A stretch of 64,000 bases of DNA from an uncultured Collinsella sp. (GCA_900541695.1 UQKL01000015.1:3458-67457); one strand, 5' to 3'; positions 40,888 to 50,394 are shown, counted from the first letter of the stretch. Notes: a model not told the origin generated them from the letters alone. Numbers and translations are program-made.

Positions 40888-42294
40888 ATGCGCCAAAACG
40901 GATCTAACTTAAACGGGCGCTCGGGCGCGCGTCCGACGGTGCGCCGCGATCTGGGGCAGCTGCCCAGCGGTCAGCGCAAGCGTCACCGTAAGCCCGGCGC
41001 GATGTATCTCAACCATAGCCGCGGCTTTAGCGACCGCAGCGCTCGCATCGGCAACGGCCGCACGCCCCGTCGTCCGTCTCGTCTGCCCTATGCGCTCATT
41101 GCCGTGGGTTGCGCGCTCGTGCTGTTTATCGCCGCCGTCGTGGGCTATGTCAACCGCAGCGTGGATGTCGTCCTCAACGGTCAGGAGACTGCAGTGCGCG
41201 TCGGCTCTACGCTGCAAAATCTCATCGACGACCAGGAGCTGACCGATACCTACGACGCCGGGGACCTGCTGGCCGTTGACGACAGCGTGCTGACCCGCCA
41301 TGGCGGCGAAAAGCTGTCGGTAAAGGTGAATGGCAAGCGCATAAAACAGGGCAAGTGGAAAAGCCGCGAGCTTACGGGCGGCGAGAAGGTGACGGTCAAA
41401 GACGGCCGCGACATGTACGAGAAGCACGAGGTCCAGGCGACGGTTATCGAGCCCAAGCTCAAGGTCGAGGGCACGGGTGCCATCGAGTACGTCAAGACGT
41501 GGGGTATCCAGGGTCGCTCTGAGGTGTGGGTCGGCGAGCAGTCGGGCAAGACGCAGGACCGTGGCGAGGTCGTGCCCGCCACCGATTGCGTAGTCGAGTG
41601 CGCGAGCGTGGCACCCAAGGGCAACGAAAAGTACGTGGCGCTGACGTTTGATGAGGGCCCGAGCGGAGCGACCAAGCAGATCCTGCAGGTGCTCAAGGAA
41701 AAGGGCGTCACCGCGACGTTTTTCCTGTCGGGCGATGCGGCCGAGGCTTCGCCCGCCACGGCCAAGGCGATTGTCGATGCCGGCTGCGAGGTCAGCTCCA
41801 ACAGTTACCGCGACGAATCGCTCAAGGGCAAGGACCGCGATGCGGTGCGCGAACAGGTTTCGAAGGGCACCGAGGCGATCAAGTCCGCGACCGGAACGTC
41901 GACGATGCTTTTGCGTGCTCCCTACGCAGCCTTTGACGAGCAAAACTGGATTGATGCGATGGACTTGGTGTCTGCCGTGGTCTCGTGGAATATCGATTCG
42001 GGCGACTGGCTGCTCAACGGTGCCGACGAGCAGGTCTCGACGGTGCTCGATTCGGTGACGCCAGGCAACATTGTGCTGCTGACCGATAACGATGAATGTG
42101 CCGAGCAGACGCTCGAGGCACTGCCGCAGATTATCGACGGGCTTATTGCCGACGGCTACAAAATCGTGACATTGAGCGATCTGGTCAAGACGGATACATC
42201 GTTGAGCAAAAAGCTCACCTCGCTGACGAAGGTCACCATGCCCAAAAACGCCGTGTTCCCCCAACTCGCCGAAGATGACGACACCACAGAGTAG
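40888..42294 (+). CDS. Membrane-anchored NodB-fold protein, probably a pseudo-deacetylase
   Basis: 468 residues: a basic cytoplasmic N-terminus (1-66), a helix (about 67-88), a ubiquitin-like DUF348/G5-type external stalk (about 92-180), and a NodB homology domain (about 248-440). The fold-level landmarks of polysaccharide deacetylases remain (VALTFDEGP, TATFFLSG, RAPYAAF, SWNIDSGDW, IIDGLIADGYKIVTLSDL). The metal and catalytic residues do not. The TFDDGP motif reads TFDEGP, the HxxxH metal pair is replaced in SNSYRDE (304-310), and the catalytic His of LLHD is Thr in LLTD (397-400). It is probably a non-catalytic peptidoglycan- or glycan-binding relative. GAGGGAGG precedes the ATG. Confidence 0.85.
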   Translation: MRQNGSNLNGRSGARPTVRRDLGQLPSGQRKRHRKPGAMYLNHSRGFSDRSARIGNGRTPRRPSRLPYALIAVGCALVLFIAAVVGYVNRSVDVVLNGQETAVRVGSTLQNLIDDQELTDTYDAGDLLAVDDSVLTRHGGEKLSVKVNGKRIKQGKWKSRELTGGEKVTVKDGRDMYEKHEVQATVIEPKLKVEGTGAIEYVKTWGIQGRSEVWVGEQSGKTQDRGEVVPATDCVVECASVAPKGNEKYVALTFDEGPSGATKQILQVLKEKGVTATFFLSGDAAEASPATAKAIVDAGCEVSSNSYRDESLKGKDRDAVREQVSKGTEAIKSATGTSTMLLRAPYAAFDEQNWIDAMDLVSAVVSWNIDSGDWLLNGADEQVSTVLDSVTPGNIVLLTDNDECAEQTLEALPQIIDGLIADGYKIVTLSDLVKTDTSLSKKLTSLTKVTMPKNAVFPQLAEDDDTTE

Positions 42295-42323
42295 TCATTG
42301 GGGACGTGCTTAAACGACTGGTC
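42295..42323 (+). repeat. Dispersed repeat copy 2, starting at the base after a stop codon
   Basis: The 29-base segment begins TCATTGGGGAC and ends CGACTGGTC. It matches the copy at 62116-62144 except at about four positions. It starts directly after the TAG at 42292-42294. Overlapping its end, TAAACGAC and GTCGTTTA (42311-42328) form a small palindrome. Confidence 0.85.
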
Positions 42324-42666
42324 GTTTAGGACGGTCTTAATCGCTTTGCCCCACTGTGCTCATCCGGCTCTATGTCACGGATACGTCAGCGTTTGGTATG
42401 CCTGCAATGTGCAGCGCATAAATTCGGTGCCACGGCGCGATGCTGATGCTATAGTTACTGCGGATAACAAGGGTCAAGAGAAAGGTTACAGGTGAAATCC
42501 AAACCTCGACCATACAGTCGATGACCCCATGCAGGTGCTTCTTGCGCATGCACGGGGTGTGAGCGTCGAGCGGCGTGCCGCCCGCGCATGCGAATACATA
42601 TCTAAAAGTCCACGGACGGCGTGCCGGCATGGCCGCGGCCCGAAGGGATAATGATGGGGAGCACCA
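42324..42666 (+). promoter_or_regulatory. Promoter and structured leader upstream of the magnesium unit
   Basis: An extended -10 (TGC TATAGT, 42447-42455) would start a leader of about 205 bases before the GTG at 42667. The leader contains a hairpin TCGAC/GTCGA near 42506-42521 and a longer one, ACCCCATGCA (42524-42533) with TGCACGGGGT (42549-42558, one mismatch). It also holds two copies of the self-complementary CGGCGTGCCG. The bases upstream of the promoter show nothing else. A magnesium-responsive leader is plausible from the downstream genes, but I cannot align it to the M-box consensus. Confidence 0.45.
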
Positions 42667-44511
42667 GTGAATTATCTGAGTGAGATGCTCAAACTGCCGG
42701 TCTTGGACGTCGATGGCGAAAAGCTCGGCGTTGTGAATGATTTTGGCATTGCTACCGGCGAAGTATTTCCGCACGTGACGTCGCTCGCGTTCCGCGGGCC
42801 CGGCAAGACGCCGTTTATGATCAGCTGGCGCAAATGGGTCGACCGCATCGACGAGACGGGCGTACACCTTAAGTCGCCGGCAACCGAAATCCGTTTTTCG
42901 TACCTGCAGCCGACCGAACTCTTGCTCGCGCGCGACGTGCTCAACAAGCAGATTGTCGACACGCAGGGCATGAAGGTCGTGCGCGTAAACGACATCAAGT
43001 TTTCCATGTCGGGCGAAAATCAGCTGCGTCTGCTGGGTGCCGAAGTCGGCGCCCGCGGCCTGCTGCGCGCGATCAGCCCCGCACTCGAGCATGTCGTCGA
43101 GAGCTTTATGAAGCACCTGGGCAAACCGCTCGGCGAGGACATCATCGCCTGGTCCTACATGGACCTGCTCGACCGTTCGACTAAGAACATCCAGCTTTCG
43201 GTGTCGCACAAGACGCTCGGCGAGCTGCACCCTGCCGACATTGCTGACATTATCGAGCAACTCGACCCGCGCCTGCGTGCGCAGGTGTTCGCGCAACTCG
43301 ATACCGCCCAGGCCGCCGAGGCCATCTCGGAGTTCGATGACGACGAGCTTATGACCGAGATGCTCGAGGGTCTGTCCGACACGGACGCATCGTCGATGCT
43401 GGCCATGATGGACCCGGACGACGCCGCCGACCTGATCGACGAGCTCGATTACGAGAAGGCCGAGAAGCTTCTGCGCCTGATGGGCGTTCAGGAGGAGAAG
43501 GCGATTCGTAACCTGCTGGGCTATGAGGACAACACCGCCGGCCGTATCATGACCTCGGAGTTTGTCTCCCTGCCCGCCACGGCGACGGTCGGTGACGCCA
43601 TCGAGGCGATCCGCAAGCTCGATGAGGACTTCGAGAGCGTCTACTATGTCTATACCGAGGACCCGAGCGGCATGCTCACCGGCGTCCTTTCGCTGCGCAC
43701 GCTCATCGTGGCCGACCGCGATGCCACGCTGGGCCAGCTGGCCTATCGCGACCTGGTGTATGTGTCGCCCGACGATGACCAGGAAGACGTAACGGACGAG
43801 ATGACCAAGTACGACCTGGTCGCCATCCCCGTTTGCGACGAGAACCGTCACATCTTGGGTATCGTGACCTTTGACGACGCCATGGACGTTATCGCCGAGG
43901 AGCACCAGGAGGACCTGCAGATCGCAGGCGTCGGTTCGGGCGATAGCGCGTCCGACGACTCGACGAATGTGCTCAGCTGGTTTGTGCATCGCCAGTACTG
44001 GGTTGTCGTGTGGGGTATTGCCTCGTGCATCATGGCAACAGTGCTGGGAACGGCGCTGGGCTCTGCGCATCTGGTGGTGTTTCCCATGTGCGCCATGCCG
44101 CTCGTGTTGTTGGCTGCCTCGCGCATGGTGTCGTTCGTCAAGAATTACTTCCTGGAGTACGACGGCCATGACGATGAGCCCAAGCCGTATCTGGGGTTCT
44201 TCTTCCAGAGTACGGGCATGGGCTTAATTCTGTCGCTCGTGACCTACCTGTGCGCCCAACTGGTGCGCACCGCCGCGTTCCTCGACGCGCCTATGTTTGA
44301 GGAGCAACTCTTTACCGGCTGCTTTAACATCGCGGCCATCGTTTGTCTGATTGGCAACATGAGCGCCGTGATTTACCTGATGGTGCTGTTCTGGCGTGAT
44401 GAGCACGACCTCAATACGTCGGGCACCGCCATGAACGTCATTGCCGTCATGATTTCGTGCGTGGCGTACTGCATCGCCGCGGTGCTGCTTGCCATGTCGG
44501 TCATGGGTTAG
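42667..44511 (+). CDS. PRC-barrel / MgtE_N / CBS-pair protein with C-terminal membrane domain
   Basis: 614 residues. Residues 1-95 form a PRC-barrel-like domain (VLDVDGEKLGVVNDFGI). About 185-290 match the MgtE intracellular N domain (LHPADIADIIEQLDP, then helical repeats with DDDEL and DPDDAADLIDEL). About 295-415 form two CBS domains. The last ~170 residues contain four to five helices. This order equals the cytosolic Mg2+ sensor of MgtE, but the membrane part lacks MgtE channel motifs I would expect. It could therefore be a sensor or regulator rather than the channel. The start is GTG with GGGGAG five bases upstream. An 8-base gap leads to the NRAMP-like carrier. I infer that this protein senses cytosolic magnesium and controls that carrier. 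Confidence 0.8.
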   Translation: MNYLSEMLKLPVLDVDGEKLGVVNDFGIATGEVFPHVTSLAFRGPGKTPFMISWRKWVDRIDETGVHLKSPATEIRFSYLQPTELLLARDVLNKQIVDTQGMKVVRVNDIKFSMSGENQLRLLGAEVGARGLLRAISPALEHVVESFMKHLGKPLGEDIIAWSYMDLLDRSTKNIQLSVSHKTLGELHPADIADIIEQLDPRLRAQVFAQLDTAQAAEAISEFDDDELMTEMLEGLSDTDASSMLAMMDPDDAADLIDELDYEKAEKLLRLMGVQEEKAIRNLLGYEDNTAGRIMTSEFVSLPATATVGDAIEAIRKLDEDFESVYYVYTEDPSGMLTGVLSLRTLIVADRDATLGQLAYRDLVYVSPDDDQEDVTDEMTKYDLVAIPVCDENRHILGIVTFDDAMDVIAEEHQEDLQIAGVGSGDSASDDSTNVLSWFVHRQYWVVVWGIASCIMATVLGTALGSAHLVVFPMCAMPLVLLAASRMVSFVKNYFLEYDGHDDEPKPYLGFFFQSTGMGLILSLVTYLCAQLVRTAAFLDAPMFEEQLFTGCFNIAAIVCLIGNMSAVIYLMVLFWRDEHDLNTSGTAMNVIAVMISCVAYCIAAVLLAMSVMG

Positions 44512-44519
44512 GTGGTCGC

Positions 44520-45782
44520 GTGCAAAACACGAAGCAAAAGGCGAACGCCAAGCAAAAGTTGACCATCGCGGCCATCTTTGGCGCCATGGGCCCTGGCCTT
44601 CTGGCGGCGCTTTCGGGCAATGACGCCGGCGGCATCGCCACGTATTCCAGCGCCGGTGCCAGCTATGGCTACAAGATGCTGTGGATGCTTCCTGTCATGA
44701 CCGTGCTGCTCATCGTGACGCAGGAGACTGCGGCGCGTTGTGGCTGCGTCACAGGCAAGGGCCTGGCTTCGCTCATCCGCGAGCGCTTTGGCGTGCGCAG
44801 GAGCGTGCTGGCCATGGCGGCGCTGCTGATCGCCAACACGGCCGTTACCATCTCAGAGTTTGCGGGTATCGCGAGCGGTCTTGCCCTCTTTGGCGTGCCG
44901 GCGAGCATCTCGGTGCCGCTCGTGGCGCTGCTGGTTTGGATGCTTACCATGTCGGGCAGCTTCCAGCGCATCGAGAAGATTCTGCTGCTGGTGAGCTGCG
45001 TGTTTGTGACCTACATCGTCGCTGCATTTATGGCTGGTCCCAGCTGGGGCGAGGTGGCGGTCGACCTGGTTGTGCCCAACATCCAAAACGACCCCAGTTA
45101 CGTGTCGCTTGTGGTCGCAACGATCGGCACCACCATCGCGCCGTGGATGATCTTCTTGGCGCAGAACAACGTGGTCGATAAGAATGCGGGTGAGGACGAT
45201 ATCGTGCTGCAGCGCATTGATACCGTGAGCGGCTCGATCGCCGCCGATGTCATTGCCGGCTTTATTATCATAACGACCGGTACGGTACTGTTCCCTGCGG
45301 GCATTCAGATCAGCGATGCTGCCGACGCCGCCCGCGCGTTGGAGCCCATCGCGGGCCAGTGGTCCACGGTGCTGTTTGCCTCGGGCCTGGTCGCGGCGAG
45401 CTTCTTGGCCGCCTGCGTGCTTCCGGGCGTTACGTCCAGCGCTATCTGCGAGGCATTTGGCTGGGAGCGCGGTGCCGATCGCAGCTGGGACGAGGCCCCG
45501 GTCTATCGCGGCATTATTACGGCTATCATTGGCATCTCTGCCGTGCTGGTGCTCATGCCCGGCGTCGACCTGTTCCAGATTATGATGACCTCGCAGGTCA
45601 TCAACGGCGTGCTTTTGCCTGTGGTCCTGGTGTTCCAGGTGCTTATTGCCGCCGATCGACACATTATGGGCGCCAACCGCAACGGCCGCGTGTGGAATGT
45701 GCTCACGTGGGCGACTATCGGTGTGATTACAGTGCTGACGGTCGTCATGTTTGTGCTGCAGGCGATGGGCTACAGCGCATAG
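44520..45782 (+). CDS. NRAMP-related magnesium transporter (NRMT-type)
   Basis: 420 residues, about eleven helices of the NRAMP/SLC11 family. The two metal-binding helices differ from manganese/iron carriers. The TM1 DPGN motif reads DAGG (D35-G38 in SGNDAGG), and the TM6 MPH motif reads APW (207-209 in IAPWMIF). Loss of the metal-coordinating Met and Asn is the hallmark described for NRMTs, which carry Mg2+ (studied in Clostridium and in Eggerthella lenta). The proximity to an MgtE_N/CBS sensor gene fits magnesium uptake. The frame is open from 44457, but the GTG at 44520 after AGGTGG is the sensible start. A terminator follows. Confidence 0.85.
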   Translation: MQNTKQKANAKQKLTIAAIFGAMGPGLLAALSGNDAGGIATYSSAGASYGYKMLWMLPVMTVLLIVTQETAARCGCVTGKGLASLIRERFGVRRSVLAMAALLIANTAVTISEFAGIASGLALFGVPASISVPLVALLVWMLTMSGSFQRIEKILLLVSCVFVTYIVAAFMAGPSWGEVAVDLVVPNIQNDPSYVSLVVATIGTTIAPWMIFLAQNNVVDKNAGEDDIVLQRIDTVSGSIAADVIAGFIIITTGTVLFPAGIQISDAADAARALEPIAGQWSTVLFASGLVAASFLAACVLPGVTSSAICEAFGWERGADRSWDEAPVYRGIITAIIGISAVLVLMPGVDLFQIMMTSQVINGVLLPVVLVFQVLIAADRHIMGANRNGRVWNVLTWATIGVITVLTVVMFVLQAMGYSA

Positions 45783-45800
45783 CGCTTCTTTTGGACTCTA

Positions 45801-45835
45801 AACAGGTCGCCGCCATGGGCTGCGGCCTGTTTTTT
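45801..45835 (+). terminator. Terminator of the magnesium unit
   Basis: AACAGGTCGC (45801-45810) pairs with GCGGCCTGTT (45822-45831, one G-T pair) and runs into six T residues. Confidence 0.88.
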
Positions 45836-45914
45836 GCCCACGGCCTCTCGGAGTCGGCTCGAAAAGAGCGATTTTGGGTTGTTTGCTGCGGGTGGAAGCA
45901 GATTTGGCTGCGCG

Positions 45915-48131
45915 TTACTTGTCGGTGCCTAGCTTGTGCGGTTTGTAGGCGAGGGCGCTGACGAGTGCATCGGCAGCGGATTTGACAGCCGCCGGCTGCG
46001 GATCGTTAACGTGATCCTCGGGATGCACGGGCAGGTCCTTCTTGACGGCATCGTGGATGAGCTTAAGGTACTCGGTCACACCCGCGTTCGAGAGGTGCGT
46101 GCCATCGCCATCGAACAGATCATTGCGGTTGGCACTATATCCGTACCAGTCGATAACGCGTACATTCTTGTAGCGCGTGGCGGCGTTGGCGATGGCCTGG
46201 TTCGTGGACCCGACCCACGGCTGCGGGCTACGCGTGTTTACAAATACGACAATACGCTGCTCGCCGGCGTCGGCCATGATCGCATCGACCTGGGCGTCCG
46301 TTACCAAACCGTTGGTGCCCAGGGCAAAGACCACGATCTTGCCGGCAAGGTTCTGCTGGATATAGCCCTCAAATGTCGCGCGGCCCGCATCAAACTGGCG
46401 ACCCTTTTCGGCATCGATATGGCTGTGCGGGAACACATCGTCAAAGGAATCAACGGCGCGCAGCGACACGGAGTCACCGATCATCAACAGGTCGTAGGAG
46501 CCATCGGGGAAGCCGTCGTTGTCCTTGTCGGTGTCGTCGGCCGCCTGCTGGTCGGTGGGCGCGGTGTTTTTGGCTTCCTTGTTCAGAACTTCTGCGCCCT
46601 CGCCGCTCAGTGCAGACGTTTCGGGCACAAAGATCAGGCCGCCCAGTGCAACGACCAACACGACAGTGCAGGCTGCGCAGACAGGGACGTGCGCGCGTGC
46701 CCAGTTGGCGGGCGTGGTGGTGCCATCGCGGAATTCGGCGACAGTGCGGCCGAAGGCGCCCTTCCTAAACGGTGTTTCGATAAAGCGATAGGAGCACTCG
46801 GCTACGGCGACCACCACAAGTACCTGCAAGATGTACTGCCACCAGGGCGTATCGCTGATGTTGGCGACCGGGTTCATAAGCAGCAGCAGTGGATAGTGCC
46901 ACAGATAGATACTGTACGAGCGCTTGCCAACCCACACGAGCGGCTCGGCGGACAGCGCGCGGGCAACCATTCCCTGGGGCTGCACGCAGGCCGCGATGAC
47001 CATGAGCGTGAGGATGGAGCATAACAGCGTGCCGCCGCGATACTGAAACGCGGTGTAGCCGTTGGTGAGCGCGACCATGGTGGCAAGGCCAGCCAGGCCC
47101 ACGACACCCAACACATCGATGGACGCGGGCGAGGACCAAAAGCGTACGAGGGCGCTCGGCTGTGCCGGGGCGGTCTCGGCTGATTCGTCGACCTTCTTGT
47201 CAGGCTTGCCCTCGGCGTTCTTGCCATGCTTGGCGGCGCCAGCCAGGCGATTGAGTCCCAAACGATGAGCGAGACGCACCGGCGCCAGGTCGCGATCGGG
47301 GATAAAGGCCATCCAGGCACCCAGCAGCAGCGAGAACACGCGGGTGTCGGTGCCGTAGTACACGCGGCTGGGGTCGGCGGCAGGGTTGTAAAGCACCATC
47401 ATGGCGAGGGCAGATACCGCGGCAAGGCCCAGAACCACGCGGCGCGTGTTGGGCTTGCTCACATGCATGGATACCATGGCAAACAGCAGTGGCGGCCAAA
47501 TCAGGTAGAACTGTTCCTCGATGGCAAGCGACCAAAAGTGCGTGAGCGGCGAGGGGTCGCCCAGAGCATTGAAGTACGAGACGTTTTGGGCAATCTGCCA
47601 CCAGTTGTTGAAGAACAACAGCGACGGCAGGATGTCGGGGCGCATCTTGGTGAGCATCACGTGGTTAAAGATGGTGCACAGCGCGCAGGTCACGAACACT
47701 ACCGTTACCACGGCGGGGACCAGGCGACGGATGCGGCGAATCCAGAAGCTCTTAAGGTCGATGCGGCCGGTCTTAGCGACTTCGTTGAGCAGCAGGCGCG
47801 TGATCAGATAGCCCGAAAGCACAAAGAAGATCGTGACGCCGAGCAGGCCGCCCTGAGCCCACGTGAGGTTGAGGTGATAGAGCACCACTGCGACGACGGC
47901 AAGCGTGCGCAAGCCGTCGAGGGCGGGGATATAGCGAGATTTGGGGCGCGTGGGCGCCTGTTCTTTTGCGGTGCTGTTGGTGCGGTCACCCTTGTTGGCG
48001 GGCACGCGATGAGAGCCTGCGGCGCGGCTCGGCTCGGTGGCTTGTCGGTTAGCGCGCGAACGTTCGTGCGGCGCTCGTTGATCGCTCGCGTGGCGTGAGC
48101 TGCGCGAGCTCGATCGCGGGAATTGTTCCAT
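45915..48131 (-). CDS. OatA-like acyltransferase (Acyltransferase_3 plus SGNH domain)
   Basis: 738 residues. A Ser/Arg-rich cytoplasmic N-terminus (1-65) precedes an acyltransferase-3 membrane domain (about 66-465: YIPALDGLRTLAVVAVVLYH, VTIFFVLSGYLI, FWSLAIEEQFYLIWP). An SGNH hydrolase-like extracellular domain (about 560-735) follows, with the block I Ser in LLMIGDSVSLR and block V DGTHLSNAGV. OatA-like proteins O-acetylate peptidoglycan, shielding it from lysozyme; related ones acetylate other wall polymers or exported sugars. The ATG at 48131 is supported by the frame. A minus-strand TACAAT (48176-48171) is a possible -10 about 40 bases upstream. It is transcribed alone, convergent with the magnesium unit. 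Confidence 0.9.
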   Translation of the reverse strand: MEQFPRSSSRSSRHASDQRAPHERSRANRQATEPSRAAGSHRVPANKGDRTNSTAKEQAPTRPKSRYIPALDGLRTLAVVAVVLYHLNLTWAQGGLLGVTIFFVLSGYLITRLLLNEVAKTGRIDLKSFWIRRIRRLVPAVVTVVFVTCALCTIFNHVMLTKMRPDILPSLLFFNNWWQIAQNVSYFNALGDPSPLTHFWSLAIEEQFYLIWPPLLFAMVSMHVSKPNTRRVVLGLAAVSALAMMVLYNPAADPSRVYYGTDTRVFSLLLGAWMAFIPDRDLAPVRLAHRLGLNRLAGAAKHGKNAEGKPDKKVDESAETAPAQPSALVRFWSSPASIDVLGVVGLAGLATMVALTNGYTAFQYRGGTLLCSILTLMVIAACVQPQGMVARALSAEPLVWVGKRSYSIYLWHYPLLLLMNPVANISDTPWWQYILQVLVVVAVAECSYRFIETPFRKGAFGRTVAEFRDGTTTPANWARAHVPVCAACTVVLVVALGGLIFVPETSALSGEGAEVLNKEAKNTAPTDQQAADDTDKDNDGFPDGSYDLLMIGDSVSLRAVDSFDDVFPHSHIDAEKGRQFDAGRATFEGYIQQNLAGKIVVFALGTNGLVTDAQVDAIMADAGEQRIVVFVNTRSPQPWVGSTNQAIANAATRYKNVRVIDWYGYSANRNDLFDGDGTHLSNAGVTEYLKLIHDAVKKDLPVHPEDHVNDPQPAAVKSAADALVSALAYKPHKLGTDK

Positions 48132-48317
48132 AAAACTTCATCCAATGACGAGAATAATCAGCACGCCTTCATTGTAGCCGCCTGCCCCTGTGAATGCTTG
48201 CTGCCGGCGCAAGCTCAAGCGCGCGTCCACATCAAAGTGAACTAAAGTTATAGAGGCGCGAGAGCGCACGATTGACGGCCAACAGCGGGCGCAGAGCCCG
48301 CGGACGAGGAGGTTTCC

Positions 48318-49313
48318 ATGGCAGATTGCGGCATCGTTGCGGTGTTCGGCAGCATGAACATGGACCTTTCGGTGGCGTGCGAGCGCATGCCGCGTGCGGG
48401 CGAGACCGTCGGCGGCAGCGGATTTATCGGCAATGCCGGCGGCAAGGGTGCCAACCAGGCCGTGGCAGCTGCGCACATGGGCGCGCGCACGTGCATGATC
48501 GGCGCGGTCGGGCGCGATGCGTTTGGCACGTCGCTCGTGGCGGGGCTCCAAGATGCTGGCGTGGACTGTGACTTTGTGGCGCGTCGCGATGATGTGGAGA
48601 CGGGAACGGCGACCATCATTCGCTGTGAGGGCGACAACCGCATCGTGCTGTCGCCGGGCGCCAATCATGCGCTTGCGGGCGAGGACGTTGCCCGCGCGCT
48701 AAGACGTCTGGTGGCCGATGAGCTCGACGGCGACGCCAGCGAGATTGTCCCGGCTGCCGGAAGCGTCTTTATCGCCCAGGGCGAATGTGACCTTGCGGCG
48801 ACTGCCGAGGCGCTTGTTTGCGCTCACGAGCTGGGGTTCTATACGGTCTTTAATCCAGCGCCTGCCTGTGAGTTGCCTGCGGATGTCTGGTCTGCAGTCG
48901 ACCTGGTCTGCCCCAACGAGACTGAGTGCCAGGTGCTGACGGGCATCTTGCCCGCGGATGATGCGAGCTGCGTCGCGGCGCTCAATGCCCTGCTCGCCAA
49001 GGGTGCCGGAGCTGCGGTCATCACGTTGGGTGGCGCTGGCTCGGTTACGCTTGGCGATGACGGCGAGCCGCTGCGCATGCCGGCGCTTTCGAGCGCGGTG
49101 GTTGATACGACGGCCGCGGGCGATACATTTATTGGTGCGCTTGCCGCGGCTCGTCTGGAGGACCTGCCGCTTTTTGAGTGCATGGCGGCGGGCGCACGCG
49201 CCGCGGCGGTGACGGTGTCGCGCTTGGGCGCACAGCAGTCGATTCCCACGCGTGCCGAAGTTGAGCGCGTGTTTGATTTAGACGATTTGGTACAAGACGG
49301 AGAAGCGGAGTAG
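48318..49313 (+). CDS. rbsK: Ribokinase (PfkB family)
   Basis: 331 residues. PfkB signatures: [20 protein letters not shown] (about 11-30), [17 protein letters not shown] (about 40-56) and [13 protein letters not shown] (about 263-275) with the catalytic Asp in AAGD. The MD-x-S near the N-terminus and GGKGANQ fit ribokinase rather than fructokinase. It would phosphorylate D-ribose to ribose 5-phosphate. GAGGAGG lies seven bases before the ATG. The next gene, a nucleoside hydrolase, starts 4 bases after the stop, so together they release and phosphorylate ribose from nucleosides. Confidence 0.9.
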   Translation: MADCGIVAVFGSMNMDLSVACERMPRAGETVGGSGFIGNAGGKGANQAVAAAHMGARTCMIGAVGRDAFGTSLVAGLQDAGVDCDFVARRDDVETGTATIIRCEGDNRIVLSPGANHALAGEDVARALRRLVADELDGDASEIVPAAGSVFIAQGECDLAATAEALVCAHELGFYTVFNPAPACELPADVWSAVDLVCPNETECQVLTGILPADDASCVAALNALLAKGAGAAVITLGGAGSVTLGDDGEPLRMPALSSAVVDTTAAGDTFIGALAAARLEDLPLFECMAAGARAAAVTVSRLGAQQSIPTRAEVERVFDLDDLVQDGEAE

Positions 49314-49317
49314 AACA

Positions 49318-50292
49318 ATGGCAATTAAGAAGCTGATCCTTGATCTGGATATGGGCGTGGACGATGCGATGGCGCTTGCCTATGCCATCGCGAGCCCCGA
49401 GGTCGAGCTCGTGGGCATTACCACGTGCTTTGGCAACGTGCGCGTCGACCAGTCGGCGCATAACTGCCTGGCGGTGCTTGACCTGTTGGGTCGTCCCGAG
49501 GTGCCGGTGTACCTGGGTGCCGACCGTCCTCTGCAGGCGACTGAGCCCTATACGCCGCCGGCGTCCACCGCGCTCATTCACGGTAAGAACGGCATCGGCG
49601 GCGCGAGCGTGCCGGCGTCGCCCTACGAGCCGGTGGGGGCGACGTCTGCCGACGGTAACGCTGCGGTCGATTATCTGATCGATGCCGCGCGCACCTATGG
49701 TCCCGATCTGGTCTACGTAGCGACCGGCCCGCTCTCCAACCTGGCGCTTGCCCTGGAGCGCGATGCGGCAGCGGTGATGTCTATCGGCCGCGTGGTGGTT
49801 ATGGGCGGCGCCCTGACCGTGCCCGGCAACGTGAGCGCGGGCGCCGAGGCCAACATGGCAAGTGATCCCGAGGCGGCCGACGCCGTGCTGCGTTCGGGCC
49901 GCAAGCTCACCATGGTGGGCCTGGACGTGACGCATCGCGTGGTGCTTACGCGCCGCGACATTGCCGGCTGGACGGGCTCGGGCACCATGGTGGGCTGCGC
50001 ATTTGCGAGCATGGTGGAGCACTATATTGGCTCGTACGAGATGAACGCCCCCTACCTTGGTGGCTGCGCGCTGCACGATCCGCTTGCCGTCGCCGTGGCG
50101 ATTGACCCCACGCTCGTGGGCGCGCTCGGCTGTAACCTGCGCGTCGACCTGCTCGGCGAGTATCGCGGCCGCACCATCTGCGATGAGCGCCGTGTGGCCG
50201 ACCCCGACAAGAGCGCACTCGTGGCGCTGACTGTTGACGCCCCGCGCTTCCTGTCCGAGTTCAAGACGCGCATGGCCCGTGTCCTTGGCTAA
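49318..50292 (+). CDS. Inosine-uridine-preferring nucleoside hydrolase
   Basis: 324 residues. The N-terminal Ca2+/ribose motif reads DLDMGVDDAMAL (about 10-21), a slight variant of the usual DTDPGxDDA. VATGPLSNLALAL (about 139-151), MGGALTVPGNVS (about 162-173) and the late HDPLAVAVA (about 258-266, with the Ca2+ Asp) complete the family signatures. The enzyme hydrolyses purine or pyrimidine ribonucleosides to base and ribose in the cytoplasm. With rbsK four bases upstream it forms a compact ribose-salvage operon. The replacement of T and P in the first motif deserves note but keeps the Asp ligands. Confidence 0.92.
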   Translation: MAIKKLILDLDMGVDDAMALAYAIASPEVELVGITTCFGNVRVDQSAHNCLAVLDLLGRPEVPVYLGADRPLQATEPYTPPASTALIHGKNGIGGASVPASPYEPVGATSADGNAAVDYLIDAARTYGPDLVYVATGPLSNLALALERDAAAVMSIGRVVVMGGALTVPGNVSAGAEANMASDPEAADAVLRSGRKLTMVGLDVTHRVVLTRRDIAGWTGSGTMVGCAFASMVEHYIGSYEMNAPYLGGCALHDPLAVAVAIDPTLVGALGCNLRVDLLGEYRGRTICDERRVADPDKSALVALTVDAPRFLSEFKTRMARVLG

Positions 50293-50301
50293 GTTGTCTT
50301 T

Positions 50302-50330
50302 TTGGATGGGGCTTTTTTGACTGGTATGAT
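50302..50330 (+). promoter_or_regulatory. Candidate luxS promoter
   Basis: TTGGAT (50302-50307), a 17-base spacer and TATGAT (50325-50330, preceded by GG). Just downstream TGGTGCGA and TCGAACCA (50331-50350 region) form an imperfect inverted repeat. The ATG is at 50395. Confidence 0.55.
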
Positions 50331-50394
50331 TGGTGCGACCATTCGAACCAGCTAAAAGAGCCCTGTTCCAATTTGACTATCGAGAGGATCTGCC

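Noticed and set aside
42456..42666. M-box (ykoK) magnesium riboswitch
   Set aside because: The gene context fits, and a GGGTCAA-AGA segment is reminiscent, but I could not align the conserved 5' part or the remaining core; left as an unassigned structured leader.
42651..42683. Ten-codon leader peptide starting at an ATG before the MgtE-like gene
   Set aside because: It overlaps the true start in another frame with no ribosome site of its own and no regulatory codons; probably chance.
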